The position numbers and the translations under genes were made by a program. DNA of 64,000 nucleotides from Lepiota brunneoincarnata (taxonomy: Eukaryota; Basidiomycota; Agaricomycetes; Agaricales; Agaricaceae), in contig JAEBUN010000021.1 in the NCBI GenBank assembly GCA_023014365.1, positions 558,001 to 622,000 on the forward strand. Direction: 5' to 3'. The notes under the pieces are model-generated. The model was not told the origin of the DNA. It searched no databases and saw only the letters and a list, made by a program, of their open reading frames with translations. Below, piece by piece: positions 35,072 to 45,673 of the stretch. Numbering within the stretch: position 1 is the stretch's first letter; every line of letters starts with the position of its first letter.

Positions 35072-35569
35072 GAACTAGCTTGAAGTCAACTGCATAAAGG
35101 CCTGCAGTGAGATATCTTTGGTTGATTTGGCTCGTGAGGGACCGACCTCCCGTCTAACACCGAGCTTAAGGTTGTGTGGGCGGCGAGGGTAACCTGTGCA
35201 AGAACTCTGTGTGGCTATTTTATGTGGGCAATCCCTATCCACAAGCTTGGAAGCTGCATCGAACGCCCTATCAGAAAATGGGAGGAGTCTCCAACGTGCT
35301 AGTCACACGAAAGAATGGAAGACGGAGAAGGTATTCTCTTGTGTTAGAAGTTACGCTTCTGCTCATCACATGACCCCCCATGTATGCACAGTAGCGGCGG
35401 GATGTTTAATGTCAACCAAGTAGCTGCTCACATGCAGGTTAGATCACCATTCAATATTCAAGTTCAGGGTAGAAGCAAGAGCACCTACACCATTCCTAAA
35501 GATTTTCCCAATTTTATAGTCATTTCACTGTAGTACACATGTGAAACTGCTATCCCGGGCTCTACCTAA

Positions 35570-35935
35570 TTACTTTAGTGCTCGTTGACTCTCTCGTCTG
35601 ATGCCGCTTGTAAGAATCCCTACCATAGGATCCTTACAGCGGCCTTGTCTTGCGTCAGGAAGGGCAGCCACTAACGTACAAGGGTGGTCTGAATGATGAG
35701 GGGACTCGGGGTGAGCTCGCATCTTGAAACCCCCACATATAAATGCACTCTCTACAACTGAGTAGAGTAGGACCATGGACAGGGGGTAGTTAGGGTGGCC
35801 TGTTGCCACAAGTGGCGTGTCGAGCTCAGGTGGTTCGACGCACGGCTACATTCAGCTTAGGAACCTGAGCCCACATGGGCCGCACACGGTTGCAGCTCTC
35901 AGGTTCGCGTTTCAGACACAAACATGTGGCCTTAG
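35570..35935 (+). repeat. Copy of the 20,415-20,680 segment
   Basis: Same orientation as 20,415-20,680, sharing TAGTGCTCGTTGACTCTCTC, GGGGGTAGTTAGGGTGGCCT and GGTTGCAGCTCTCAGGTTC. It lies immediately outside the right arm and leads into repeat copy R6. The same segment occurs in reverse at 28,800-29,110. Confidence 0.8.
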
Positions 35936-35939
35936 GCGG

Positions 35940-37100
35940 GGTCGCGTCTTCTCCAGACAACACGCCGCATTTCTGGCCTGAAGATTCCAGACATGACCAT
36001 TGACTTGCTCGTCAACCAGTCCGTCTATCCAGTCGTCTGGTGAGTGGACACAAATTCTCAGTACATTGATCTCGGGATAACCAAAAGGGATTAGGTACAT
36101 GCATATTTTGATGATTTTTCTCCTCATTGCAAGCGGAGTTCAATCTTGCGATCGACACGCACGGCTTAAGTTGTTAGCGGCATGTACGGGAGCTGTTCGA
36201 GCTTTAGCTCTAATTCTTCAGGTCGCCTTTAATGGCCAGTGCCGAGGCGGATCCCCTCTCCCAGTCGTCGCACGGGAGCACACCACTGCAAAGAGTCCAC
36301 CCTGTGGCACGGTCCTCGCTTGGCTATTCAAGTCTGTCTCTCGTCGGACAGGAACACACCCCTGCTCCGAAAGCCAGCCCACGGCCCAGCACCTACGACC
36401 GGAGCTGACCGAGCCACTGTGAAAAGTGGCCATGAAATTCGAGCCGCTCGCCGAGGTTCAATTCGCCAAGCTCGTGGCTTGGTTAAAGGAGGGACCCTCC
36501 AGTTCAAGCCTGCTGGACAAGGGGCAGTTCACCAGGCTCGTGGCCTGGATAGAGGAGGTAGTGCATGCCTATGCATCACGCTTAGGCAGAGATAACTAAT
36601 ATGATGGGCGATGTAGGAGAATACAGGTGGGGAATTCATTCGAAATAGTGAGAGGACACGGGTGGTTGTCATATTCCTCCGATCCAAGGAGATGTCTCGG
36701 GTGAGTGGCCTCTTGATCAACAACAGGTCTTGCGACAAGTGATTCAGTTCTGAACTTCGATCACAGTTCCACAAGAAATTCCCAGAGAGTGGCAAAAGTG
36801 CCGCTGTTCCATGCGAATGTGGCTACGTGGCATTCAAGGAAGGCGGCAGCCACCAACTCGTTTTTCAATCATCCCATTCTTCCCATCTCCCATCTCCTGA
36901 TATTCTCTCAAGATATCTCATTCCTATCATGTACATACCATACTACACATCAGTGGCCCGCTGTCCTTACTACTTTATACCAATGTTTTTGTGTCTGACA
37001 CTGAGTCGGATGCTTCATATCTTGCCACTGGTGAGCCCGGGATATGTACTGCAGTGAAACGACTATGACACAGGGAAAGTCTTCGAGCATGGGGTAGGTC
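35940..37100 (+). repeat. Modular repeat copy R6
   Basis: Modules B, C, D, E and F in direct orientation. Module C has a stop (ACG GCT TAA) in place of GCTGAGGAT. The D part is rearranged, with extra sequence between the start and FEPL-like motif at 36,437. It is followed by the YSETHLS, HIP and lectin-fragment segments (37,110-37,710) and then by R7, so 35.9-38.9 kb is close to a tandem of two ~1.8 kb composite units. Confidence 0.8.
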
Positions 37101-37589
37101 AGAGATACATTTATCAGAAAGATGAGTCTCGGAGTAGAAGATAAACTGAAGGGCAAAGAAAAGACGGCCCATGTCGACTGTGATTACCGAGTCAAGAGTG
37201 ATGATGTGGCTGTGCCGTAAACCACTTGAGCTCGATGCGTCATGGGGTACATTCCGAATGGAATCCATATCATCAGGCGCGTCAACAGCAAGGCTTTCTA
37301 GAAAGAACATGAGAATAAAAGTACCAAATCAGAAGAAAAAGAGAATTATCTGGATCTGGTGTAGCCGACGCATGGATGTTCTGATGTTCCAAGGTGCCCC
37401 CAGGATAAGATAACGAATTGAGGCAGGTGGGGGACACCTGCCTGCCTAGACTGCCGAAGCAATTTACACAGCCATGGCACCTACAGGGCTTTTGGAATCA
37501 TTGGAATGTGAATATCAGCACAACGGAAGCTATCGCAGCCTCCAAACCTTAACCGCCAGATGGCTAGCGTTGTCGCGCCTAACCACATC

Positions 37590-37710
37590 CGACATTATGA
37601 AACCGGAGAGACAAAGGGGGTTAATATTTCCATATCCATAGACAAGGATATACGATATATTCCTCACCGAAAATAGGTCCCCTCTTGAATAATTACCCAG
37701 CGTTGTTTTT
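37590..37710 (-). repeat. Captured lectin-gene fragment
   Basis: Matches 42,648-42,778 of the minus-strand MOA-type lectin gene across an exon-intron boundary, with scattered changes. Because it includes intron sequence it derives from genomic DNA rather than from a processed transcript. Confidence 0.8.
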
Positions 37711-37719
37711 CGGCACAAC

Positions 37720-38890
37720 GCTTTGAGGTATCCGGGTCAAAATATGTAAGAGCCCGTTGGTTCTCGCGGGTATTTAAATCCATCTGAACAAGAACCACAA
37801 CACTCGTGCTGGCCCATCAGAATATCCCAGTTTTGTCAGTCACAACCAAGGCAAGGTCACGTCTTCTCCAGATTACACATCGCAGTTCTGGCCACATATC
37901 CCAGACACGACCATTGACTTGCTCGTCAACCAATCCGTCTATCCACTTGTCCGGTGAGTAGACGCAAATTCTCAGTACATCGATCTTGGGATAACTAAAA
38001 GGGATTAGGTACATGCATATTTTGATGATTTTTCTCCTCATTGCAAGCGGAGTTCAGCTTGGCGACCGACACATATGGCTGAGGATGTTAGCAGCATATG
38101 CGAGAGCTGTCCGAGCTGCAGCTCTAATTCTTCAGGTAGCCCTTGACGGCCAGCAGCAAGCACCGAGGCAGATTCCCGCCATGCAAACGCTATTGCACAA
38201 GGTAGCTGGCACCAATGTGAGTCGAGTCAATCATCGCACGGGAACACACTGCTAACTAAAGTCCGGCCCATGTCCCAGCAGTCTGCCACTGGAAATGACC
38301 CGGCCACTGCAAAAGGGGGCCCTGCAGTTTGAGCCACTCAATGAGGCTCAGTTCGCCATGCTCGTGGCTTGGCCAAAAGAGGTGCATGTGCCTATATATC
38401 ACACTTAGTTAGAGTTAACTGATATGATGGGCTTTGTAGGAGAATGCTGCAGGTGAATTTATCAGAAATAGTGAGGGGACACAGGTGATGGTTGTCTTTC
38501 CCCACCACAAGGACATGGATTGGGTAAGTGGGCCTTTGACTGATAACTGATGCTTAACAAAGTGATTCATTCTGAACTTCGAGCACAGTTCCACGGGAAA
38601 TTCCTGGAGAGTGGCATAAGTGCCTTTGTTCCATGTAAGTGTGGTATTCGAAGGGGGTGGTCACTGACTCACATTTCAATCATCTCAGTCCTCCTACCGC
38701 CCTTCATAGCTTGTGACCTACACATTACACTATGCATCAGCAGCCCACTGTCTTTATTGCCTTATACCAACATTTTCATGTATGTACTGCAGTGTAACAA
38801 CTATAACACAGGGAAAGTCTTTGCTATGTCTGGCCCACAAGGGACATACCTCAGTCCATTCCATGCTAATGTAGCTACATAGCATTTGAG
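37720..38890 (+). repeat. Modular repeat copy R7
   Basis: Modules B (FVSHNQGKVTSSPDY), C (AYFDDFSPHCKRSSAWRPT), a degenerate D (FEPLNEAQFAMLVAWPK equivalent at 38,327-38,375), E (FHGKFLESGISAFVPCKCG, 38,590-38,645) and a shortened F (38,775-38,825). Confidence 0.8.
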
Positions 38891-39325
38891 GAAGGGTGGT
38901 GGCAGGCTGAGTAATTTTGACAGAGCCATATACCTTTAGAACAATTGACAACGAACCAAGCAAAAAGGGATAGATATGTGGCCATGATATCCGATGGGGC
39001 AGATAAGGCTTGCTCGGGAATTCGCGCAACCACACCAGAGGTGGGGATAAGCATCAGCTTCTCTCCCAGTTCAATCTAGGATAAAAATATTCGGGTAACA
39101 GAATAGCGGTGGTTATACTTTTAAACGCCCTAACGCCCTCTTCAGACCATGTGCTCCATGTGCATTTCTCTTCGTGCTTGGCCATTGATTCTTCCGACTA
39201 AATCTCACTAGACATGATAATATGACATAGGCCTGAATTGATAGACATGAGTCAGAACAGCATTTTCGCTCGAACAGAAAACTCCGCAAAGAACTTACTT
39301 TTTTTCCATCCTTCACTTCATCAAA

Positions 39326-40650
39326 TCAGTCCTTGAGCGATTGATATCCCTCCCCCGACTCTCCTCTCAACTCCTGGTCACCTACCATTTCCACCTTATC
39401 CAGCCAATCACGTACCCAATCCCTCCTGGAATGATTACACAGCAACATAACAGTATAAAACTCATTCTTCGGCCTGCTCACCCGGTACGTACGCACCCAG
39501 TCCGGCGGGAGGCTGCCGCATCTCATTCACAAACGCCCGTCGAAGTTGGCTCTTCTCCTACTGACGCAGGTGTTCAAAGTAGGCCGTACCCGGTTTCGGT
39601 TTTGGAATAACACTCTGCTTGAGGTCGTTCGGTGTTTGGAGGAATGAAGGAAATGTATGTATGTTAATGAGGTATTGCTGGGATACCCTCCCAATAGAGA
39701 ATGCCTGCAAATCGCCCGGAATCGTCTATCAGGTGGTTGTGGGATGATATATCGTTGTGATGGATGACCCCAGGACGTAGGCAGGGACGAGGGAGGGAGG
39801 ATGCGTGGAAGACGGCTAGTAAGTCGTTATGCGGCCGCTTGTGTCTCCTCAGCTTCTTCACACTCGCCCTCCCTGTCTTCGTTATCCTCTGCATCGTCGT
39901 CCTTGATAGTGGTCCGATTTAGGATGGAAGTGCTGCCAGTTGATGGTGAACGTGAGATGAGCCGCTAGCCAATCATGAGGTGACCGGAAAGGACCCCGTG
40001 GAACGTCCGCTCAAAATGATCGTCCCAGAAAAACATCATGGAGACAATCCGGCCGATGGTGTTCGCAGAGTCGGAGGAAGGATAGAGGTTCCCAATACTG
40101 CATTATCATACAATTTCGTGACGACGTCTGCGAGAGTCTTGACAAGCACGACCTTTGACTCCCAAGCCATGTCGTCCCACCGATTCTCCAACACATCGCC
40201 GGGCATTTTCTCCATTATCATCTACTCAAAGCCTAGCACACCTGCCTCCGTCACAGCCACGTCTACGCCGTATGCTATCCACGTGGAACGAGCTCTGTAG
40301 TGTGTGTGCGGACAAAGTCAATTGTTGCAACTTCGCTAAGCGTTTTTGACCGAGGTTCAACCGGAAGTGCAATCGGAAGTGCAACACGGGATGAGGTATG
40401 TATGAGCAGGTGTGTCGACGGTGTAGAGCTTGTTGAACGCTCCCTGAGCGAAGAATGAAACCACACAGGATGCGTCGGCGGTAATGGCAAGATGTTTGCG
40501 AGCAAGAGTTTCGAGGAAGTGAATCGATGGCTCGGAAGACCACACTGGTTCAGAGTTTCCGCAGTTATCCTTGACCCACTTAACGGCACGGTGACTAGGC
40601 GGAAGGGTTGTTGGCATAATAGGATATGGGATACTGACGACCGGACTCAC
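39326..40650 (-). pseudogene. Aminoglycoside-phosphotransferase-like kinase, longer but broken copy
   Basis: Minus strand: MSPVVSIPYPIMPTTLPPSH, then AVKWVKDNCGNSEPVWSSEP, and an N-lobe SFFAQGAFNKLYTVD with the glycine-loop-like region. Later pieces in other frames read SKTLSEVATIDFVRTHTTEL, IMEKMPGDVLENRWDDMAWE (hinge region of the APH family) and KVVLVKTLADVVTKLYDNA. The expected HxD loop region near 39,740 reads VIHHNDISSHNHLIDDSGRF...GILYWEG, with Y in place of the metal-binding D of ILDWG. It ends with the YFEHLRQ and RRAFVNEMRQ segment, interrupted by stops. Some frame changes can be introns, but the in-frame stops and the D-to-Y change argue for decay. Paralogue of 23,739-24,424. Confidence 0.6.
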
Positions 40651-40894
40651 GGAACAGAGGCAGCAGCGCCTATCAGGTTGTCAGCTTTCCCACTACATAT
40701 CGCGCTCTGAACTGAGGGTTCGATCAGGACCAACAGTGAGCGCTGATAATCGGTATCGTACAACTGAAGCAGGATCTAGCCTTGGCAGATGAACCGATGG
40801 GCCGCCCAATAAACACAGGACGAAAAACTTACCTCAGAAGACATTTCCAAGGATAGATTTAACTTGACTGGTCACTACATCGTCTCTGTCTCCA

Positions 40895-41620
40895 TCACCA
40901 CAGATCCTTCCAACTAGTCAAGGGCTGGTCAGTGGCCCATGTATTCCTAGAGCTTCCGGTAGGTATTAGTTCCTTGGTTTTCTTTGGCCAAGGCAATAGG
41001 TCCGGCAAAATCCGCCTCCTATAAGACAAGCACGTAAAAGAGCGAGCGTAAACCCTTCGGGCTCCGTTGACGAACGACGATTTTGAGAGCAGTTTCGTGC
41101 CAGGGTAAATGGCGCTGCGCATGGACTCGCACGCGGGTGCCACCCGGCGATCTAGGATGGCATGTAGGGCAAGAGGTGTTGACAAGACGAGGGCGGGAGC
41201 CTTGCGTGCAGAAAGGTGGACCTCAGAGTAGAAAACAAATGTTGTGCCGTAAACCACTCGAGGCTCGATGCGTCATGCAGTGTGTACTATCAGATGCGTC
41301 AATAGTAAGGCTTTCTAGAAAGAGCATGGGAATAGCAGTACCAAATCAGAAGAAAAAGAATATCTGGATCTGATGTAGCCGAAGTATGGTTCCTCTGATG
41401 TCCCACGGTGTCCCCAGGACAAAAAAACAACGATTTGGGGGAGGCAGAAGAAACCCGCCTGCCCAGAGTCCCAGACTGCCGAACTGATTTACACGGCCGT
41501 GACACAAACAGGGCTTTTGGAATCGTTGGAATGTGAATATCAGCACAACAGAAGCTATTGGACCCCCCAAATTCCAGAAGATGGTTAGCGTCGTCGGGAA
41601 CTTGAATGGCGGCCCTCAAA
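40895..41620 (-). repeat. YSETHLS and HIP repeat segments, third copy
   Basis: Shares with 24,870-25,700 and 37,110-37,570 the minus-frame peptides FYSEVHLSARKAPALVLST and CCADIHIPTIPKALFVS, without the lectin fragment that follows in the other two. A weak fourth HIP match (GSDSFCCASIHIPIISNAL in the plus frame) is at 48,715-48,770. Confidence 0.65.
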
Positions 41621-41897
41621 CACCACTAAAGCCTGTCTCGCCAGAGGTGTAGGACTGTTCACGTGTGCGGAACAGGTCCGGTGAACGACAAGATGACGAT
41701 ATCGAGGTCGGAGATCTCAGGTTTACTTTTCAAAATTCATGTATAAGCATTAGATGCAGAGCGTGAAGGACAAATTTGGGAAGAATGAGGGCTGAACACA
41801 GTTCTCTTCGAGCGCAATATGCCCAAACGATTTATAGTTTCAAGAATATCATGACAATTTCGAGCCCGATTTATTTATACCTCCCACAACCCCGACC

Positions 41898-43152
41898 TAG
41901 AAGAGACCAAAGAACCCCAAGTGGCTAGGGTTAGTGAGCTCCCGCCCAGTATCAGGCTCAAAGAACACAATGTCTGTACGGTCCTCTGTCAAGTACCAAT
42001 TATAGGCACGCTCTTCTCCAGTATCATTCCTTCCAAACATGATGCCAAAAATAATGGCGACACCCTGCGGAGATGAGCTCTCAATTTACATCAGCTATGA
42101 GGCATCAACCAATGTGATGCATACGTCACTACGTATATGGCCATATGCCCATTTGATAACCTCAGCTTGTAAGACAAGAGCAAAGTCATCGCCTGCGAGT
42201 AGCTCAAGTTACTTGGTGATCTACTGCGTGATAACTGTTCTCGCTCACCATCAAAGAGTTGACTGCGGAGTTTTGTGTGGCGGAGTCCGCTGCGGTCATA
42301 AATCTCCGCCTGAACTGACCCGGGGACTTGAATGTATCTAAAAGAAGGATGAGCATCGAACGGGGACAGGGATGTCTACAGGGGAGGCATCATACACGCT
42401 GTCCTTGGGCATAAAACGAGGCTTGAACTTGTCTTGCGGGGTGTAGGGGTTTTTCTCGACTATGGCATAGAGTTCATGTGCATCAAGACTAACACGACGA
42501 AATTCCCATAGTTGGTTTGGGTTATCATCGTTGCGGTTGTAGCCGTGGACCTTGGTTCCTAGAGGCAGAAAACATCAGGATTGACTTGAGTTCAGTTTAT
42601 CTTCAGTACCATTGACAAAGTTCCCTCCGTCGAGATCAAGAAAGGTACCACCTGCTACATTTTGAATACTGGAGAGACAAAAAAAATAACATTTGCATGT
42701 CCATAGACGAGGATTTACGGTATATTCCGCACCGGAAATAGGTCCCCTCTTGAATGATTTCCCAGTGTTGTTTTTTGGCACCTTCGGTGGTTTTGACTAA
42801 TGACCAGCCCTGGACGTTGATGATGCCATCGTTGCTTGATCCGGTGCCCAAATCCAAATAGGTACCACTGCGCATGTTGCGCAAAGTGAAAACAGTGTCT
42901 CTGTCGTCGCCTGGGGCTTGATTGACAAGCCACCGTTGGTTGAGTGAGCGGTCGCTGCTACTGCCAGCATCTGCCCAGACCTGACATTCGGTGCCATTTT
43001 CAGGGCTTTCTATGATAGATCGATGCATATGTAAATACTGTTGTAAGAGATGCGATATTGGAAAAGGAAACCTACGTACCGTTGCTGAGCTCGAGGACAT
43101 TGCCTGAAGCCTTGTTGATGATCATGTAAACGGATCCTTTCCTAACTGCCAT
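41898..43152 (-). CDS. MOA-type chimerolectin, protease residues replaced
   Basis: Lectin with an N-terminal ricin-B beta-trefoil and a C-terminal papain-like domain, as in Marasmius oreades agglutinin. The start is ATG 43,152 (MAVRKGSVYMIINKASGNVL). The three QxW trefoil repeats are visible: NQRWLVN, KQHWEII, NQLWEF, with sugar-site-type GTYLDLGTGSSNDG and GTFLDLDGGNFVNGT. The C-terminal domain follows: YIQVPGSVQAEIYDRSGL, then LFDGDDFALVLQAEVIKWA, GVAIIFGIMFG, ERAYNWYLTEDRTDIVFFEP, ending FFGLF. Introns are short GT-AG. At the two positions expected for the protease Cys and His this copy has Gly (FD-G-DD) and Arg (E-R-AYN), while the third acidic residue (FFEP) is kept. It is therefore probably a lectin without peptidase activity. 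Divergent partner at 44,408-45,673. Confidence 0.85.
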
Positions 43153-44407
43153 ATTTGGACACGAGAGTGCTGGCACGAATAGTGTGATACGAAGCAATCA
43201 CCTGTGGACGAGTTGGTAGAGCCCGTTATATATTCATCGGGGGCATTAGTACGCACCCAACACGTTTGGGGAAGAATGGTGTGATCACCGTGCTTGGAGT
43301 GCCTGTCAACTGTATTCGTGAGTGCCTGATTAAGACTCGGAAGATCTGACTCCGACAACCGGGGTTCTGTTTGTCCCACGAGTTGGTGGTACCGCAAACG
43401 ACCCGTATGTGGGATCGACATGATATGAAGGAGATGACAGCGCGCTCGAATTCGTCAGGGACATAATAGCCGCCCGCTGTGGACTCTATCATTGCTTGCG
43501 TTGTAATCATCTATAATAAAAGTGGGTTGCGTGGAGTTGTGGCAGGGTTCAGCAAGTTCTTGATTGGAACATCCCGGTGTAGAGTGCCTGGCCCTTTCAC
43601 GACGGTGAACCAAATTAGGAGAAATCTTGATTATGCGATTATTCAACTCTACCGTGTTGATGATCATCTCTAAGCCTGCTTATCAGGGTCTTTTCACATT
43701 GGCGCTTCCATTAGACGCACATAATATCTAGATACACTGTGGCCCCCCACCTTCCCCCGCGTCTGGAGTGATATGTATGTATGACGATACCGGACTTCGA
43801 ACGAACATGCCGTATCGCGGGGGCCGTTGATTGTGGGTGAGGTGCAGTCACTGACAGAGTCGTTCACTCATTTTTGCCTTCTCCAAATGATGACAGAGCG
43901 CCCAAAACCCGGGGTTATCAAGCCGGCCAAAGATTCCTGCAGGCTGAGTGAGGCATGCGGCCACTTTCTTATCATTCGTCCTCCTAAAGTGAATTCTTGA
44001 GGGGTCTGCTGGGTGCTTGCGCATTTTATATTGATCTTACGTTCTCCCCATTACTGCCCTTCATTTGCGCTCGTCAGATCGATTTCCCTCCCAATGTACA
44101 ATGCATTAGATGTAGAGTCGCAAGCATGACATGTGCCTGTGTGCCTGCCGAAGTGGACAGTGCCTTACTCAAGTACGTAACATTCACGCTGCTCGCCGTA
44201 TGCTATTCGTGGAACAAATCCTCTTCCGATATGACAATACGCGCTCGTCAGGACAATCTCCGAGCCCCGCAGCCTTCCTTAATGTGTTAGGTGTGTTATA
44301 TGGTTTGTTTGTCATTCTTCTCGGCTACATATATAACAGCTCCATCAACAAGGCTTGGAGTTCGTTCCTCGAGGTCATTATTTTTCTGCCTCGCCCTCTT
44401 CCCTCCG
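43153..44407. promoter_or_regulatory. Shared divergent promoter region of the lectin pair
   Basis: 1255 bp separate the two start codons. Short open frames on both strands have no recognisable domain. TATATA-like stretches occur near 44,328-44,336 (CTACATATATAACAGC) about 75 bp before the plus-strand ATG, and near 43,225 (GTTATATATTCATC) about 75 bp before the minus-strand ATG; both are plausible core promoter elements by position only. Confidence 0.4.
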
Positions 44408-45673
44408 ATGGAATTCATTCCTGATCACGCTTATATCATCTACAACTGTGCCGCCCCGCGCAGTGTCCTCGATCTCAGCGCTGGTGCGTAGCCCGCCAGC
44501 TTTGGCTCCCCCCCTCTTCTAGCTTGTCCGGTGATGGATTCATGTTTACACTGCTCATCTAGGAAGCCCCGATGATGGTGCCGCTTGCGTAGGTTGGGAG
44601 GACCGCGGTGACAAGATGGAGACATTTAGCCAGCAGTGGCTGGTTAATAGTGTCCAAGGTGAAGCGGAGTCGACTTACACTTTGCGTAATTTATACTGCG
44701 GCACATATCTTGATTTGAGCGACGGGTCAAGCAGTGATGGTACCAAAGTCCAAGGCTGGTCATCAGCCGATGGCTCACGATCTGCCCGAAACCAACAGTG
44801 GAGGATTACCAAGCAAGGGGGCTATTATAGGTAAGAGAATGACTGAACCATTATCCCTATACATAACGCTTGTATTATTTGTGTGCAGACTTCAAAACTT
44901 GGCAAGTGGTACCTTCCTTGGCCTCCATGATGGGGACCCTGCCAACGGTACGAAGATGAGGTAAATTGGAGTGAGCTCGTTACTGACTAGTTCATCCACC
45001 CGCCAGGAACTAACGTTCTGGGGTATACATACAGTCACGACGATTCAAGTCAACTATGGAGCCTTCGTCGTGTCAGCCGCTCTCAACAAGAAGTCGAGGC
45101 TATCCTCACAGCCAACCCGTTCATAGACTCCGGGCCCGTTTGTTACCTCCAAGCTCGTTTGTGCGAATTCCATCCTTGGCCATTCTCGAACCCCTTGCGT
45201 GATATCTCACACTTCATTTAGATACGTAGTACTCCCCCCTAGTGTCCGTGGTTATATCTGGAGCCGCGCAAGGCTCCCGAAAATGCAGTACCGCAACGAC
45301 ATCTTCGACTGTGCGTACAGCATGATCATCGACCGCGGTATTACTCGCTCATTCGAGCTCTCTCTACCCAGGTGACGATTACGCGTTTGTTGCGAAATCT
45401 GAGGTTAGCAAGTGGGCCAACGAGTTCTTCCGTGCTGAGGTATGCGACCAGTTTTTTTTTTATCTTCTTGTTCTCCTGTTTTCTGGATGTAATTGTGTTC
45501 CACAGGGTTTCTCTGTCCTCTTCGGCGTTATGTTGGGACAAAGGGGAGAGGATGGACATGCCTATAATTGGTATTTGTCGAAGGACCTTGGGTCTATCAT
45601 GTACTATGATCTTGAATCTGAGGATGAGTCACATGATGCAAACGGTTACAGGGGATACTGTTATATCTTCTAG
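44408..45673 (+). CDS. MOA-type chimerolectin with protease Cys and His present
   Basis: Seven exons: 44,408-44,483, 44,563-44,830, 44,889-44,960, 45,035-45,160, 45,222-45,310, 45,372-45,439 and 45,506-45,673. Together they encode 288 residues, close to the known size of Marasmius oreades agglutinin. Residues 1 to about 155 form the ricin-B trefoil (QxW motifs SQQWLVN, NQQWRIT, SQLWSL; GTYLDLSDGSSSDGT, GTFLGLHDGDPANGT). The papain-like C-terminal domain has YVVLPPSVRGYIW, then IFD-C-DDYA with the Cys at about residue 211, formed across an intron, and G-H-AYNWYL with the His at about 251; the later acidic position is D268 (MYYD) rather than Glu. Family members bind glycans and cleave proteins in a calcium-dependent way, and are considered defence proteins against fungivores; activity here is inferred. 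Confidence 0.9.

Larger units (their letters stand above)
27490..35486 (-). repeat. Right arm of the large inverted duplication
   Basis: Reverse complement of the left arm (10,708-22,200), lacking the equivalent of 15,551-18,867. The internal junction lies at about 30,620, where sequence matching the left arm just beyond the thymidylate synthase stop codon is joined directly to sequence matching the second-to-last coding part of the transcription factor gene. Confidence 0.9.

Noticed and set aside
10708..35486. Interpretation of the inverted arms as the terminal repeats of one giant transposon
   Set aside because: No transposase or captain-type recombinase was recognised, the arms themselves are composite and contain housekeeping genes, and no target-site duplication was found at about 10,708 and 35,486.
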